Assembly (NCBI GenBank): GCA_903970165.1
Contig: CAJCHZ010000030.1
Location: 1 to 58,278, forward strand
Source: Betaproteobacteria bacterium
Lineage (GTDB): Bacteria; Acidobacteriota; Terriglobia; Acidiferrales; UBA7541
Reading direction: 5' to 3'
Length of the DNA: 58,278 nt
The first letter of the stretch is position 1, and each line of letters starts with the position of its first letter. The translations under genes were made by a program, and so were the position numbers. Shown piece after piece: positions 34,458 through 43,578 of this stretch. Under the pieces are notes generated by a model, which was not told where the DNA came from, made no database searches, and was given only the letters and a program-made list of their open reading frames with translations.

Positions 34458-36950
34458 CTACGGTTTGGCCGCAGCCGCTGACGCCGCACCCGGCGGATTC
34501 TTCACGTAGGTATTCAGCCAGTTGTTCATCTCCCAGAACATGTGGAGCACGGATTCGCGTCCCTGATAGCCATGCGATTCGAGCGGAAGCAGCACAAAGC
34601 GAACCGTCCCTCCTTGCCCTTTCAGCGCGCTGAAAAGCCGCTCGCTTTGAATGGGAAATGTTCCCGAATTATTGTCCGCTTCTCCGTGAATCAGAAGAAT
34701 GGGCGTCTTGATTTTGTCGGCGTAAGAAAACGGCGACATCTTGTAATAAATCTCAGGCGCCTGCCAGTAAGTCCTCTCTTCATTCTGGAAGCCGAACGGC
34801 GTGAGCGTGCGATTGTACGCGCCGCTGCGGGCGATGCCTGCTTTAAACAGATCGCTGTGCGCCAAAAGATTCGCAGTCATAAAAGCGCCGTAGGAATGGC
34901 CCATGACAGCGACACGATTACGATCGACCACACCGAGGCGCACGCCTTCATCAATGGCCGCTTTGGCACTGGCCACAAGTTGTTCCACGTAGGTGTCATT
35001 TGGCTCGGCGTTTCCTTCGCCAAGGATGGGAATGGTAGCGTTTTCAAGCACCGCGTAGCCCTGCGTTACAAACGGCACCGGCGAACCCCAATACAAAGTT
35101 ACAAACTCATAGGGTGAGCCGGTCACTTGCCCCGCGGCATCCTTCGTCTTGAACTCCGTCGGGTAAGCTTCCATCAGCGTAGGAAGCGGGCCGTCCGACG
35201 GCTTATAACCAGGCGGCAGATAGAGGTTGGCGCTCAGGTCTACGCCATCCGCGCGTTTGTAGTGCAGCACTTGCTTTTTGGGGAGCTGACGGTTGCCGTA
35301 GGGATTCGGAAAAAAGGTGACCTGCTCGGGAGCGGCGCTGGAGCTCTTCTGTATGTAGTAATTCGGATTCTGGTCCGGCGATTCTCTGCGAATTAAGAGC
35401 GTCGTGGTGACTGGATCCAATACGGCCGAGGGAGACGCATAGTAAGGAGCAGCGGATTGCCAGATGTGCTTGGCGTCTCCGTTCGAAACGCTCATGACGG
35501 AAAGAAATGGTTTGTCGCCTTCGGGCGAAGCCCCAGCGCCTCTAAAAAAAATAGCCTGGCCGTCCGCGGTGGTTTGAAGAACCGGCTTGCCGGTGGAATT
35601 GAGTATTTCGATCGGCTGGCCGGGGTCGTGATACCGATCCTGGAATGAGCCCTCATAAAGTTTCACCGGGGCGGACGAACCTGCCGGAGCGAGTGCAATA
35701 AGGATGCGTTTGCGATCTTTCCAGCGGCTTTCTTCGACGAGGGCGAGCTTGTCATTGCCCCACGCTATTCGCCCGAAGCGAACCGCAAGATCGGCGAGTT
35801 TCTGCGGGGCAGATTCGAAAGGCGCATCAAGAAGGAAAAGCGAGTCGCGCACGGCTGCCTCCTTTCGCGGATCGCCTCCGTCGCCGGCTTCGACCCAAAA
35901 CACCGTAGACGGCGCGTCGCTTCGCCACCCATAGTCGCGAGGACCAGCGGGAACGGCGTCATGAACATTCGGAACGCTGTCTGCAAGAGGTTTGTCCGCC
36001 AACTGTTTGATAGCGCCGGTTTTCAAATTGAGAACCGAAACGCGCTCCGGAAACACGGGAAACGGCAGTAAATAAGAATAAGGATGATGGCGCTCGATCA
36101 ACAGGACGTAAGAGCCGTCGGGAGAGGGTGTGACTTCCTCAAAGACACCCGGTTTGCCGATGGCCTTGGCGGCGCCATGGAGACCGATCAGCGCAATTTG
36201 CGAGGTCGCGTAATAATCGAAAAATTGCTCGTCTTCAGGACTTTTCAAAAGATCTTCATACGTCGCACCGGGCGTCACTCGCCCCAGATTTTCTTGAATG
36301 ACTGGCCCCGTCGGCACCTCGCGGCGCACGGGGGCTGCGCCTTTGCCCGCCGGAACCGTTTTGCAGACCAGGCTCTGGCTGTCGCTGAGCCACTCGCACG
36401 GCGAGCCAAGGATGCCATCGAGAGCGATGCCGGGCAGCCGACGCGCCTGCGCGGCGGCGACATCTACAATCCACAGACTAAGCCCGGCATCTTCCGGCGC
36501 ATCGCTGACATTTACAAAAGCTATTTTTTGCGCGTCGGGCGACCACTCCGCGAAACGGATCTTCGCGTGTCCCGGCAAACCGGAAACGGCAATCGCTTTG
36601 CTGTTCGGCAGGGCCTGCAGCTCGAGCGAAGTAGCGTAGAGACCGCGGCTCGGCCCATCGGTCTTCGGATTAAACCGCAAACCCGCAAGCCGCAGCTCCG
36701 GCTGAGCCAGATCGGCGACGGTTGGCAAACCCGAAATGTGCTGGATGAGCATCCACCGCTTTTCGGACTTGGCCCCGGCAGGCGAAAGACTGACGGACGG
36801 CGTTGGCGTCGTGTCCACGAGATCTACGATGGCCTTCGGCGGCAACTGATATTGGAGGCTGGTTTGCGCGCGCGCCGAAGTAACGGAAAGCACTAAAGCA
36901 AAAGCGCTCAGAGCAAAAAACGCTTTGCAAACGGCGGATGAAATGGCCAT
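34458..36950 (-). CDS. Exported S9 peptidase, glutamyl-endopeptidase (S9D)-like
   Basis: The 830-residue serine peptidase has a signal peptide (MAISSAVCKAFFALSAFALV), a beta-propeller half and a C-terminal alpha/beta-hydrolase. The nucleophile Ser is in VMGHSYGAFMTANLLAHSDL, the Asp in LLIHGEADNNSGTFP and the His in LLPLESHGYQGRES. The sequence RSGAYNRTLTPFGFQNEERT after the nucleophile is typical of the glutamyl endopeptidase branch (chloroplast CGEP type). It would trim peptides in the periplasm. The ATG at 36950 directly begins the signal peptide. Confidence 0.92.
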   Translation of the reverse strand: MAISSAVCKAFFALSAFALVLSVTSARAQTSLQYQLPPKAIVDLVDTTPTPSVSLSPAGAKSEKRWMLIQHISGLPTVADLAQPELRLAGLRFNPKTDGPSRGLYATSLELQALPNSKAIAVSGLPGHAKIRFAEWSPDAQKIAFVNVSDAPEDAGLSLWIVDVAAAQARRLPGIALDGILGSPCEWLSDSQSLVCKTVPAGKGAAPVRREVPTGPVIQENLGRVTPGATYEDLLKSPEDEQFFDYYATSQIALIGLHGAAKAIGKPGVFEEVTPSPDGSYVLLIERHHPYSYLLPFPVFPERVSVLNLKTGAIKQLADKPLADSVPNVHDAVPAGPRDYGWRSDAPSTVFWVEAGDGGDPRKEAAVRDSLFLLDAPFESAPQKLADLAVRFGRIAWGNDKLALVEESRWKDRKRILIALAPAGSSAPVKLYEGSFQDRYHDPGQPIEILNSTGKPVLQTTADGQAIFFRGAGASPEGDKPFLSVMSVSNGDAKHIWQSAAPYYASPSAVLDPVTTTLLIRRESPDQNPNYYIQKSSSAAPEQVTFFPNPYGNRQLPKKQVLHYKRADGVDLSANLYLPPGYKPSDGPLPTLMEAYPTEFKTKDAAGQVTGSPYEFVTLYWGSPVPFVTQGYAVLENATIPILGEGNAEPNDTYVEQLVASAKAAIDEGVRLGVVDRNRVAVMGHSYGAFMTANLLAHSDLFKAGIARSGAYNRTLTPFGFQNEERTYWQAPEIYYKMSPFSYADKIKTPILLIHGEADNNSGTFPIQSERLFSALKGQGGTVRFVLLPLESHGYQGRESVLHMFWEMNNWLNTYVKNPPGAASAAAAKP

Positions 36951-37179
36951 TAGCGTCACACCTCGTAAGACCGGCTGTAATCTACGCGCGCATTTTGGCG
37001 GCAAATGCTGTCACGGGCAACAAGAATTTGCGTCCATGCAAGAGAGTTTGAGCGAGACCGCCTGTGCGCTGGTGCAGTATTCGGCCAGGAATCCTGGAAT
37101 ACAGCGAGGCGACGGCAGTGTTGTACGTTGGAAAGAAACCCGTCAGCAAACCTTCAAACGGCCGCCGTTTGCGGCTTGT

Positions 37180-37578
37180 CTAAGCAGCAGCTTGGGCGGC
37201 ATCCGCCCCGCGAGGTGCCAGAACGGCCAGCAAGATCGCCACGAAAAGCAAAGCCGGAATATCTCCGTAAAGGTGGCCGTGCTCAGCCGGCATTTGCAGA
37301 GCTTGCACCGTCATGATCCCCGCGTGTACGACGCTGGAAATGACCGTAAACCATATCAGGCTGAGATGCCGCAAAGGATTGCGCGAAGCGTACAAAAGGA
37401 ACATTCCAAGCGTTGCATAGACTCCCAGGATCATCTGCTCGTATTCAGGCTGGTTTGGGCTCCAGCGCCATCCCGAAGGCCAAAACGTCATCATCAGCGG
37501 GTAAACGGCGAAGATGAAAATCAATCCCACCACCACGAGGGCAACACGGAGTGCCGTCCAACGAGCTGGATTCGTCAC
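37180..37578 (-). CDS. Small four-span membrane protein
   Basis: The 132-residue product has four hydrophobic segments (LRVALVVVGLIFIFAVYPLM, MILGVYATLGMFLLYASR, LIWFTVISSVVHAGIMTVQA, IPALLFVAILLAVLA) with conserved-looking WRWSPNQPEYEQM and HAGIM. It resembles the DUF6632-type small membrane proteins found in several phyla. AAGGAG is eight bases before the GTG at 37578. No function is known. It lies between two S9 peptidase genes, same strand. Confidence 0.8.
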   Translation of the reverse strand: MTNPARWTALRVALVVVGLIFIFAVYPLMMTFWPSGWRWSPNQPEYEQMILGVYATLGMFLLYASRNPLRHLSLIWFTVISSVVHAGIMTVQALQMPAEHGHLYGDIPALLFVAILLAVLAPRGADAAQAAA

Positions 37579-37679
37579 GGAGTATCTCCTTTAAGTCTCC
37601 TATTTGCGGGAAAGCTCGGGTTGAGCGGATGCTAGTCGTCAGGTTTTTGATTGTCAACAACCGGCGCACTCAGCGCCGG

Positions 37680-39743
37680 CTATTGCGCGTCGGGAGCTTT
37701 GGCGCTGGCGTTTCCGTTGAGGTAGCGGTCGAACCAGTAGAGTTGCCAGTTGAGGCTTTCGACCAGATGCTTAGGTTCTCCAGTCCGCGTGAGATTGTGA
37801 TTTTCCCGGGGGAACAACACTAATTCCGACGGCACGCCGTAATGCTGCAGCGCGCGGAACCATTGTTCGCCTTGCTCGATGGGGACGCGGAAGTCGTTGT
37901 CGGAATGAAGAACCAGCGTCGGCGTTTTGACGTTTCGCGCGTATTTCAGCGGCGACGCGTCCCAGTATTGCTCGAAATCGTCAAAGAGCGGTCCTTTGAA
38001 GTATTCTTCGTGGCCGTAAGCACCGTCGCGCGTGCCTTCGTCGCTGATGAAATTGGAAACGGACCGGAGAGTCACCGCGGCTTTGAAGCGGTTGGTATGC
38101 CCGACAATCCAGTTGGTCATGTAGCCGCCATAACTGCCGCCCGTGACTCCAAGATCGTTCGCATCAACCCACGGATATTGCTTCAACGCTGCATCCACAC
38201 CCGCCATAATGTCCTGAAAATCCATCCCGCCCCAATTGTTGATTTCGCCGCGCTCGAATTTTTCGCCGTAGCCCGTCGAGCCGCGAGGGTTGCAGAAGAA
38301 AACCGCGTAGCCTTTCGCGGCGTAGACCTGGAACTCGTGATACCAGTCCACGCCGAACATTCCTTCCGGACCGCCGTGAATCACCAGAACCATCGGATAT
38401 TTTTTCCCCGCTTGCCACCCGACCGGTTTCACGAAGAATCCGTCAACCGCCCAGCCGTCGCTGCTCTGGTAGGGCAACCGCTCGACGGGTTGCAGATCGA
38501 GCTGTGCCCACAGGTCCGCATTGATGTGCGTTAATTGTTTTTCGCCAGAGCCATCAAGGCTGGCCACATATAGATCGTCGAGATGCTGGAAGTCGTTGGC
38601 GAGGTAGACCATTTTCCCCGTGGCTGCATTCACATCGAAAGCGTGGATGCCACGCGGACCTGTGGTTACTGCCGCGAACGTATGTGCCGCAGGGTCGGCC
38701 CGGAAAATGTGGGTCTCGCCCTTCGTTCCGGCCGTGAAAAATACCGAGCCGGGAGAAAACCATCGCAGTTCGCCGGCAATGGCGTCGAAATCTTTCACGG
38801 CGAGTTGCGAGGGCAAACCGCCGGAAGAATCCGCAATGTAAAGTTTGGCGAACTGGTGGAGTGCAGTTTGCCCGGTGAACAGGATTTGTCTGCCGTCAGG
38901 CGACCAGCGCGGATTTTCGTCTTCGAAAGCGTGGTCGGATATTTTTGTCAGCGTTCCGCCTGCCGCTGGTATCGTCCAAACGTCGGTATTGTGGCCGTCG
39001 TCGAAAGCTTTGCCGGTGCGATCGGAGACAAACGCGATGCGCGTGCCATCTGGCGACCACTGCGGGTCGGTGTCGTTCCAGTCCTGGCCTTCCGTGATTT
39101 GTTTGGCTTCGCCGCCGGGCACGCTGACGACCCACAAGTGGCGCCTCTTGTCGTCGTACCAGCCGCTGTCGTTGAACTTGTACTGAATGTGCGTGTAGTG
39201 GCGCACGTCGCTCTTTCGATCAGCGGCGGCGATGCCGTCCATCGGGCCCGAAGAGCTGACCACAACTATGCGCGAGCCTTCGGGAGACCATTGATAATTC
39301 TGAACGCTGTTCTTGAATTTGGTCAGAGCCACGGCTTCGCCGCCGCTACCGATAGGAAGAAGATAGATTTGCGACTTCGGTGCTTCCGTTGACGAAGTAT
39401 CCGTCGTGCGCGCAGAAAGAATGGCCAGAGTTTTTCCGTCGGGACTCCAGCGCGGCGAATTGGAGCTAAAACCTTCGGCGCTCAGGCGGCGCGGGCCGGC
39501 AGATCCATCCGCGGGAATGAGCCACACAGAGGACTCGCGCCGATTTTTCTTCTGATCGATGCTGGTGAGAACGTAGGCGACAAATTTGCCATCGGGAGAA
39601 ATGTGCGGATCGCCGATGAATTTGAAAGAGAGATAGTCTTCCGCCGTGACCGCGCGTTTGGCCTGCCCGCGCAGGGCAGCGGATCCGAAGAGTGCAAGTG
39701 CGAAGCAGATAGAAGAGGCAAGATAAGTACGAAGTTTTCTCAT
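37680..39743 (-). CDS. Exported S9 (prolyl oligopeptidase-type) peptidase
   Basis: The 687-residue serine peptidase begins with a signal peptide (MRKLRTYLASSICFALALFG). A WD40-like propeller carries repeated PDGKTLA-, PDGTRIAF- and PDGRQILF-type blades and faces an alpha/beta-hydrolase domain. The catalytic Ser is in VTGGSYGGYMTNWIVGHTNR, the Asp in LHSDNDFRVP and the His in PRENHNLTR. It belongs to the acylaminoacyl-peptidase/DPP-like S9C group and would cut short peptides in the periplasm. The start at 39743 places the signal peptide at the N terminus. Confidence 0.93.
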   Translation of the reverse strand: MRKLRTYLASSICFALALFGSAALRGQAKRAVTAEDYLSFKFIGDPHISPDGKFVAYVLTSIDQKKNRRESSVWLIPADGSAGPRRLSAEGFSSNSPRWSPDGKTLAILSARTTDTSSTEAPKSQIYLLPIGSGGEAVALTKFKNSVQNYQWSPEGSRIVVVSSSGPMDGIAAADRKSDVRHYTHIQYKFNDSGWYDDKRRHLWVVSVPGGEAKQITEGQDWNDTDPQWSPDGTRIAFVSDRTGKAFDDGHNTDVWTIPAAGGTLTKISDHAFEDENPRWSPDGRQILFTGQTALHQFAKLYIADSSGGLPSQLAVKDFDAIAGELRWFSPGSVFFTAGTKGETHIFRADPAAHTFAAVTTGPRGIHAFDVNAATGKMVYLANDFQHLDDLYVASLDGSGEKQLTHINADLWAQLDLQPVERLPYQSSDGWAVDGFFVKPVGWQAGKKYPMVLVIHGGPEGMFGVDWYHEFQVYAAKGYAVFFCNPRGSTGYGEKFERGEINNWGGMDFQDIMAGVDAALKQYPWVDANDLGVTGGSYGGYMTNWIVGHTNRFKAAVTLRSVSNFISDEGTRDGAYGHEEYFKGPLFDDFEQYWDASPLKYARNVKTPTLVLHSDNDFRVPIEQGEQWFRALQHYGVPSELVLFPRENHNLTRTGEPKHLVESLNWQLYWFDRYLNGNASAKAPDAQ

Positions 39744-40134
39744 AATGCGAGGAACTCTAGCACAGCAGAAAACGAGTGCAAGCAGCTTTGGTGTGCGGGG
39801 CCCCGCTCCCACTTTTCGCCATCGCGCGAAGGCAATCGCCTGTGCCTTCAACGCCCGAATTTAAGACCCAGCCGGATTTCCCTCCGCGCAGGACGACCCC
39901 TGGGCTTGTAAACAACTAGACAACATCGTGCGCACTACGTAACCAACCCCCGAAACCGCGATGTCATCTTGGCCGTCTTAAAGTCAAATAGAGAATACGG
40001 ACTGCTCTGAACGAAGTCCGTAACAGGTCCTTCGGCCAACATCGCGAAGAAGGTTGATCTATGTACGCCCAGTCTGCTGTACACAGCTGTGTCTCAACGA
40101 CGACAACGTCGTTCGATGTGCCGGGGACTTGCTA
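39744..40134. other. Intergenic region, divergent promoters expected
   Basis: This 391-bp gap separates the leftward S9 peptidase gene from the rightward glycosyltransferase operon and should hold both promoters. I see a small hairpin (CGGACT at 39998-40003 with AGTCCG at 40015-40020) and short dyads around CTGTACACAG near 40076. No gene, known riboswitch or clear promoter pair can be supported. Confidence 0.4.
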
Positions 40135-41370
40135 ATGGCCCCGATTCTTCTTTGGCTGGTCATGGTGTTGTGCCTGCTGATTTCCGTCGTCAAGTACATC
40201 ATGGGAATCATTCTGAAAGTGGCTTTCCCCAGCACAAAGATAAAAAAGGACTATTCGTATCAGCCAAGAGTCAGTGTGTTGATGCCCTGCTTCAACGAGG
40301 GCAAAACCGTTTACGAGACGATTGAAAGCATCAGCAAGAGCAAATATCCCAGCGACAGGTTTGAAGTGATTGCGCAGGACGACTGTTCCGTGGACGACAG
40401 CTACGAGTGGATGCTGAAAGCCCAGCGCGATTTCACCAACATTCGCATTCGAACCGGAAAGAATGCCGTCAACAGCGGCAAGGCGCGAACGGTTTGCAAC
40501 GCGCTCGAGCTTTCGAACGCGGAGGTTATTATCTCCATCGATTCGGATTGCATTTTCCATGAAGACGCGATTACCGAACTCACCGCCTGTTTCTCCGAGC
40601 CGCGTGTAGGTTCCGTTGGCGGCCGCGTGGGCGTGCGCAATCCAAACGACAGCGTGATTACCGCGATTCAGGCGGTCATTTATTACTCGGCATTCCAGCT
40701 TTATAAGGTTCCGGAGAATTGGACGCGCAGTGTCTGCTGCATCAGCGGTTGCCTTTTCGCTATACGCCGCGATTTGCTTTCAGAAATCGAGCCCGCGATT
40801 CGCGCGCGCCACTGGTTCGGCATCCCGGTGAATCAGGGAGAAGACCGGTTCTTGACGCATCAGACCTTGCTGCGCGGCTACGGCACCTACATTAATAACG
40901 ATGCGCTTTGCTGGACCACCGTTCCCAACAACATTTCCGTGCTCTTTAAGCAGCAACTTCGCTGGCGGCGCAGCATCGTGCGCGACTTTTTTTACACGCT
41001 TCGCACGCTCCCGCAACACGTATGGAAACTGCACCCCAACACCGTGTTTACGCTGGTCCTCACGCCGCTAGGGGCGATCGTTGCGTTTCTCGTTGTGCTG
41101 ACCATGCTTTCGTCCGATCCGCTGGCCTGGGCCGGGCCGCTCCCGCTTGTTGGTGCTCTCGGAATTGGCGCGGTTTTGACCTGGGTCATCAAGAAATATA
41201 GTTCCCGCGAAGCTCTGGCAAACCCTCTCGCGTTTGGCGCGTATGTCGCCTGGTCGATGGTCAGCAGCTTGTTACTTACGCCCCTTGCTCTGTGCACCAT
41301 GGATTCCGCGGACTGGGGCACTCGAACCAAAGAAGAACCCGAGGTGCCCCTTGGCAACACCGCTCATTAA
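40135..41370 (+). CDS. Processive family-2 glycosyltransferase (synthase-like)
   Basis: The 411-residue membrane enzyme resembles hyaluronan/chitin/NodC-type synthases. A first span (ILLWLVMVLCLLISVVKYIM) leads into the GT-A domain with RVSVLMPCFNEGKTVYETIE, the UDP-sugar Asp in QDDCS, the metal motif SIDSDC, the acceptor/base motif GEDRFLTHQTLLRGYG and the processivity motif QQLRW. Three spans end the protein (VFTLVLTPLGAIVAFLVVLT, GALGIGAVLTWVI, MVSSLLLTPLALCTM). It should polymerise a sugar from a nucleotide donor and thread it across the inner membrane. The next gene starts inside its 3' end. The product polymer is unknown. Confidence 0.92.
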   Translation: MAPILLWLVMVLCLLISVVKYIMGIILKVAFPSTKIKKDYSYQPRVSVLMPCFNEGKTVYETIESISKSKYPSDRFEVIAQDDCSVDDSYEWMLKAQRDFTNIRIRTGKNAVNSGKARTVCNALELSNAEVIISIDSDCIFHEDAITELTACFSEPRVGSVGGRVGVRNPNDSVITAIQAVIYYSAFQLYKVPENWTRSVCCISGCLFAIRRDLLSEIEPAIRARHWFGIPVNQGEDRFLTHQTLLRGYGTYINNDALCWTTVPNNISVLFKQQLRWRRSIVRDFFYTLRTLPQHVWKLHPNTVFTLVLTPLGAIVAFLVVLTMLSSDPLAWAGPLPLVGALGIGAVLTWVIKKYSSREALANPLAFGAYVAWSMVSSLLLTPLALCTMDSADWGTRTKEEPEVPLGNTAH

Positions 41371-42439
41371 TGCCGTGGCTCCTCCGCCGAAAAAGAAAAC
41401 GCCGGATCTGCACGCCTTGCACTACAAATTGGTCATCAATCTCTACCGGGTTTTTGCTGTAACAATTTTGTACCTCGTGCTAGCGGGCATCCTGGCCTAC
41501 GCCTTCGTGATGGGTTTCTATGCAATCAACAGTTCCTGGGCCGCGCCCCTGATTCTTTCCTCAGTGGACGAGAAGAGCCTCGACTTCCGCGTGAAACTTG
41601 TGACCAGCCAGCAAACCATCGAAGACGTGAAAGTGGATGCGCAGAAAATGCAAAGCGGCATCGCCGAAATGACCAAGCATCGCGCCGCGCTGCTGGAGTT
41701 GGAAACTCCCCTGAAGGAAGCCATCGTCCGCGAGCAGGCTCACAACAAAGCCAACGGCCCGCAACTCGCGGCGCTCGACACGCAAAAGCAAGCCGACAAC
41801 GCAAAAACGCAACAGGTGCTCGCGCAACTGAAAGAAGTGGAATCCAACATCCACAAAGACCTCGCTGCAGGACTTATCACCAAGGGCGACGCGGCGACCC
41901 AGCTTTCCGCCCTGAATCAGGCCCAGGGCGCTTACACGGACAGCAAAATTGCCGAAGTGTTGCTGACCGACAGCATTCTGCAGAAAACCACCACGGGAAC
42001 CGACTCGCTCGAGGTGCTGGAAAAGCAGGCCGAACTTCGCTCCGAAGCGGCGCAGCTTGATGTGGCCATCCATATCGCGCAAAAGGAGCTCTACGAAGAC
42101 AACCGGCAGATCGATCGCTTGCGGGATGCTATTCAGACAGCGAAACAAAGTCCCTATTACTTGAACGCAGCCGGCGGAAAGCAACTCTACTTCGCGTTTG
42201 TTCCGTATGACAACCAGGCGAGCGCCGTCGCCGGCAGTGCCATCTACGACTGCTACTTGAATATGCTCGTGTGCCGCAAAGTAGGGACGGTGACGCAGGC
42301 GTTCCCTGGCGAAGAAGCGGCGATTCACCCGATCTTCAAGACCAACATTCGCGGCTTCCTGATCCAGATGAATCTGGACCATCCGGAATCCGCGAAATCC
42401 AAGACCGTGTTTCTGGACCGCAAGCCGCTGCTTTTCTAA
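41351..42439 (+). CDS. Inner-membrane coiled-coil adaptor (HlyD-like)
   Basis: The 362-residue product has a Lys-rich cytosolic start (PPPKKKTPDLHALHYK), one span (FAVTILYLVLAGILAYAFVM) and a long periplasmic coiled coil at about 80-270. A beta-rich C-terminal part follows (LYFAFVPYDNQASAVAGSAI, CRKVGTVTQAFPGEEAAIHP, FKTNIRGFLIQMNL). Anchor, hairpin and barrel-like end are the plan of membrane fusion proteins. The TTG at 41351 follows GAGGTG and overlaps the synthase gene by 20 bp; GTG at 41375 is the alternative. It probably links the synthase to the TolC-like protein of the next gene. Confidence 0.82.
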   Translation: MATPLINAVAPPPKKKTPDLHALHYKLVINLYRVFAVTILYLVLAGILAYAFVMGFYAINSSWAAPLILSSVDEKSLDFRVKLVTSQQTIEDVKVDAQKMQSGIAEMTKHRAALLELETPLKEAIVREQAHNKANGPQLAALDTQKQADNAKTQQVLAQLKEVESNIHKDLAAGLITKGDAATQLSALNQAQGAYTDSKIAEVLLTDSILQKTTTGTDSLEVLEKQAELRSEAAQLDVAIHIAQKELYEDNRQIDRLRDAIQTAKQSPYYLNAAGGKQLYFAFVPYDNQASAVAGSAIYDCYLNMLVCRKVGTVTQAFPGEEAAIHPIFKTNIRGFLIQMNLDHPESAKSKTVFLDRKPLLF

Positions 42440-42449
42440 GGAGAGCTGA

Positions 42450-43520
42450 ATGTTCCCGAACATCCTGAAGCGATGGATATTGGCGTTGGCTGTAGCGTCG
42501 CTGGTGTCCATGCACGCATTCGCCGGCGGCCAGAACGATCAGCAGGCGTACTGCGCTTACGTAATGGAGCAGGCGGAAGCGCAGCGCGACCTGCTGCGGA
42601 CGCCGACCGCATCCGCAGGATTCACACAGCCTGAGACGGGATTGCCTCTGCAAGTGGTCGGCGGCGCTTCGCTTGGCCTTTCTGATTTCAAGAAAGCCGG
42701 TATAACGATGGATGTGGCGCGGAAAAACTGCGAACTGTACAAGGCTACTACCGGAGCGCAACAGGACCTGCAGTACGCGCTGCAAAATCTGGAACGGGAA
42801 GCGCTGAGCAACCGCCTTACCCTGATCGACGAGGCTACCAAATCGCTGGATGCGCTGATGGAAAAAACCTCGAAGATGGTGCAAGCGCAGAATGCCACGC
42901 GGCTCATGCTTTTCACGCTGCAAACGACCAAAATCAAACTGAACGCGGACCGCGCCGACACGCAATCGAAGATTGCAGCGATTTATGTTCCGCTACTGAG
43001 CGATCAACCTCTGAAAGACCTCGTCGCGAAAAAACAAGGCAGCGAAACCAGCGAGCAGAAGGCGCTGGATAAGCTGAGCCGGCAGAGCAACTGGGACGTG
43101 GTGCTGACCGTTGGCGTACATCAGCAGGCCAAACCCGTGGCGTACGGGCCGCAGCCGTACGGAATGGTAACGGTGAACTACAATCTTGCGAGCCGCGCGA
43201 TAAACCGCCACCTCGACCGGGCGGCGGAAGCGCACGACGAATGGAAAAAGGTGCAGGAAGGCGACGTCGTGCGGCAAATGGAAGTTCTGCGGCAGCAGCT
43301 TGCGGATTGCGTTTCGGTGCAGGAGACCAAGCTGAAGTCCTTTCAGGAGCAGAGCAGCCAGATTGAACAAAATCTTCAGGTTGTTGCGGAGCCGGACACC
43401 TCAGCGGCGTTTGACTTTCACAATCAGTTGGCGGCGACGCAACTACTTTTGCGAATCGAAACCGCGGATGCCAGCTTCCGGATCGATCGGCTGCGCGAGT
43501 ACGTTAGGAAGAATTATTGA
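42450..43520 (+). CDS. Short TolC-like periplasmic/outer-membrane protein
   Basis: The 356-residue product has a signal peptide (MFPNILKRWILALAVASLVS, ending HAFAGG). Long helices follow, with strand-like segments of the TolC type: LQVVGGASLGLSDFKKAGIT early, and WDVVLTVGVHQQAKPVAYGP with YGMVTVNYNLASRAINRHLD later, before helices that return to the C terminus. It is about 100 residues shorter than TolC. AAGGAGAG lies seven bases before the ATG and 10 bp after the adaptor stop. It is the likely export duct or duct partner for the polymer. Structure by fold prediction is needed to decide between a true TolC barrel and a periplasmic form. Confidence 0.78.
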   Translation: MFPNILKRWILALAVASLVSMHAFAGGQNDQQAYCAYVMEQAEAQRDLLRTPTASAGFTQPETGLPLQVVGGASLGLSDFKKAGITMDVARKNCELYKATTGAQQDLQYALQNLEREALSNRLTLIDEATKSLDALMEKTSKMVQAQNATRLMLFTLQTTKIKLNADRADTQSKIAAIYVPLLSDQPLKDLVAKKQGSETSEQKALDKLSRQSNWDVVLTVGVHQQAKPVAYGPQPYGMVTVNYNLASRAINRHLDRAAEAHDEWKKVQEGDVVRQMEVLRQQLADCVSVQETKLKSFQEQSSQIEQNLQVVAEPDTSAAFDFHNQLAATQLLLRIETADASFRIDRLREYVRKNY

Positions 43521-43578
43521 AATCGGAGTGGTCCGCGCGAAAATTCTTGGATCGAACTGACGTGCCCATGTCCGGGTT

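Noticed and set aside
39744..40134. Possible riboswitch before the glycosyltransferase operon
   Set aside because: No conserved core of c-di-GMP or other known riboswitches could be matched; only short dyads are present.
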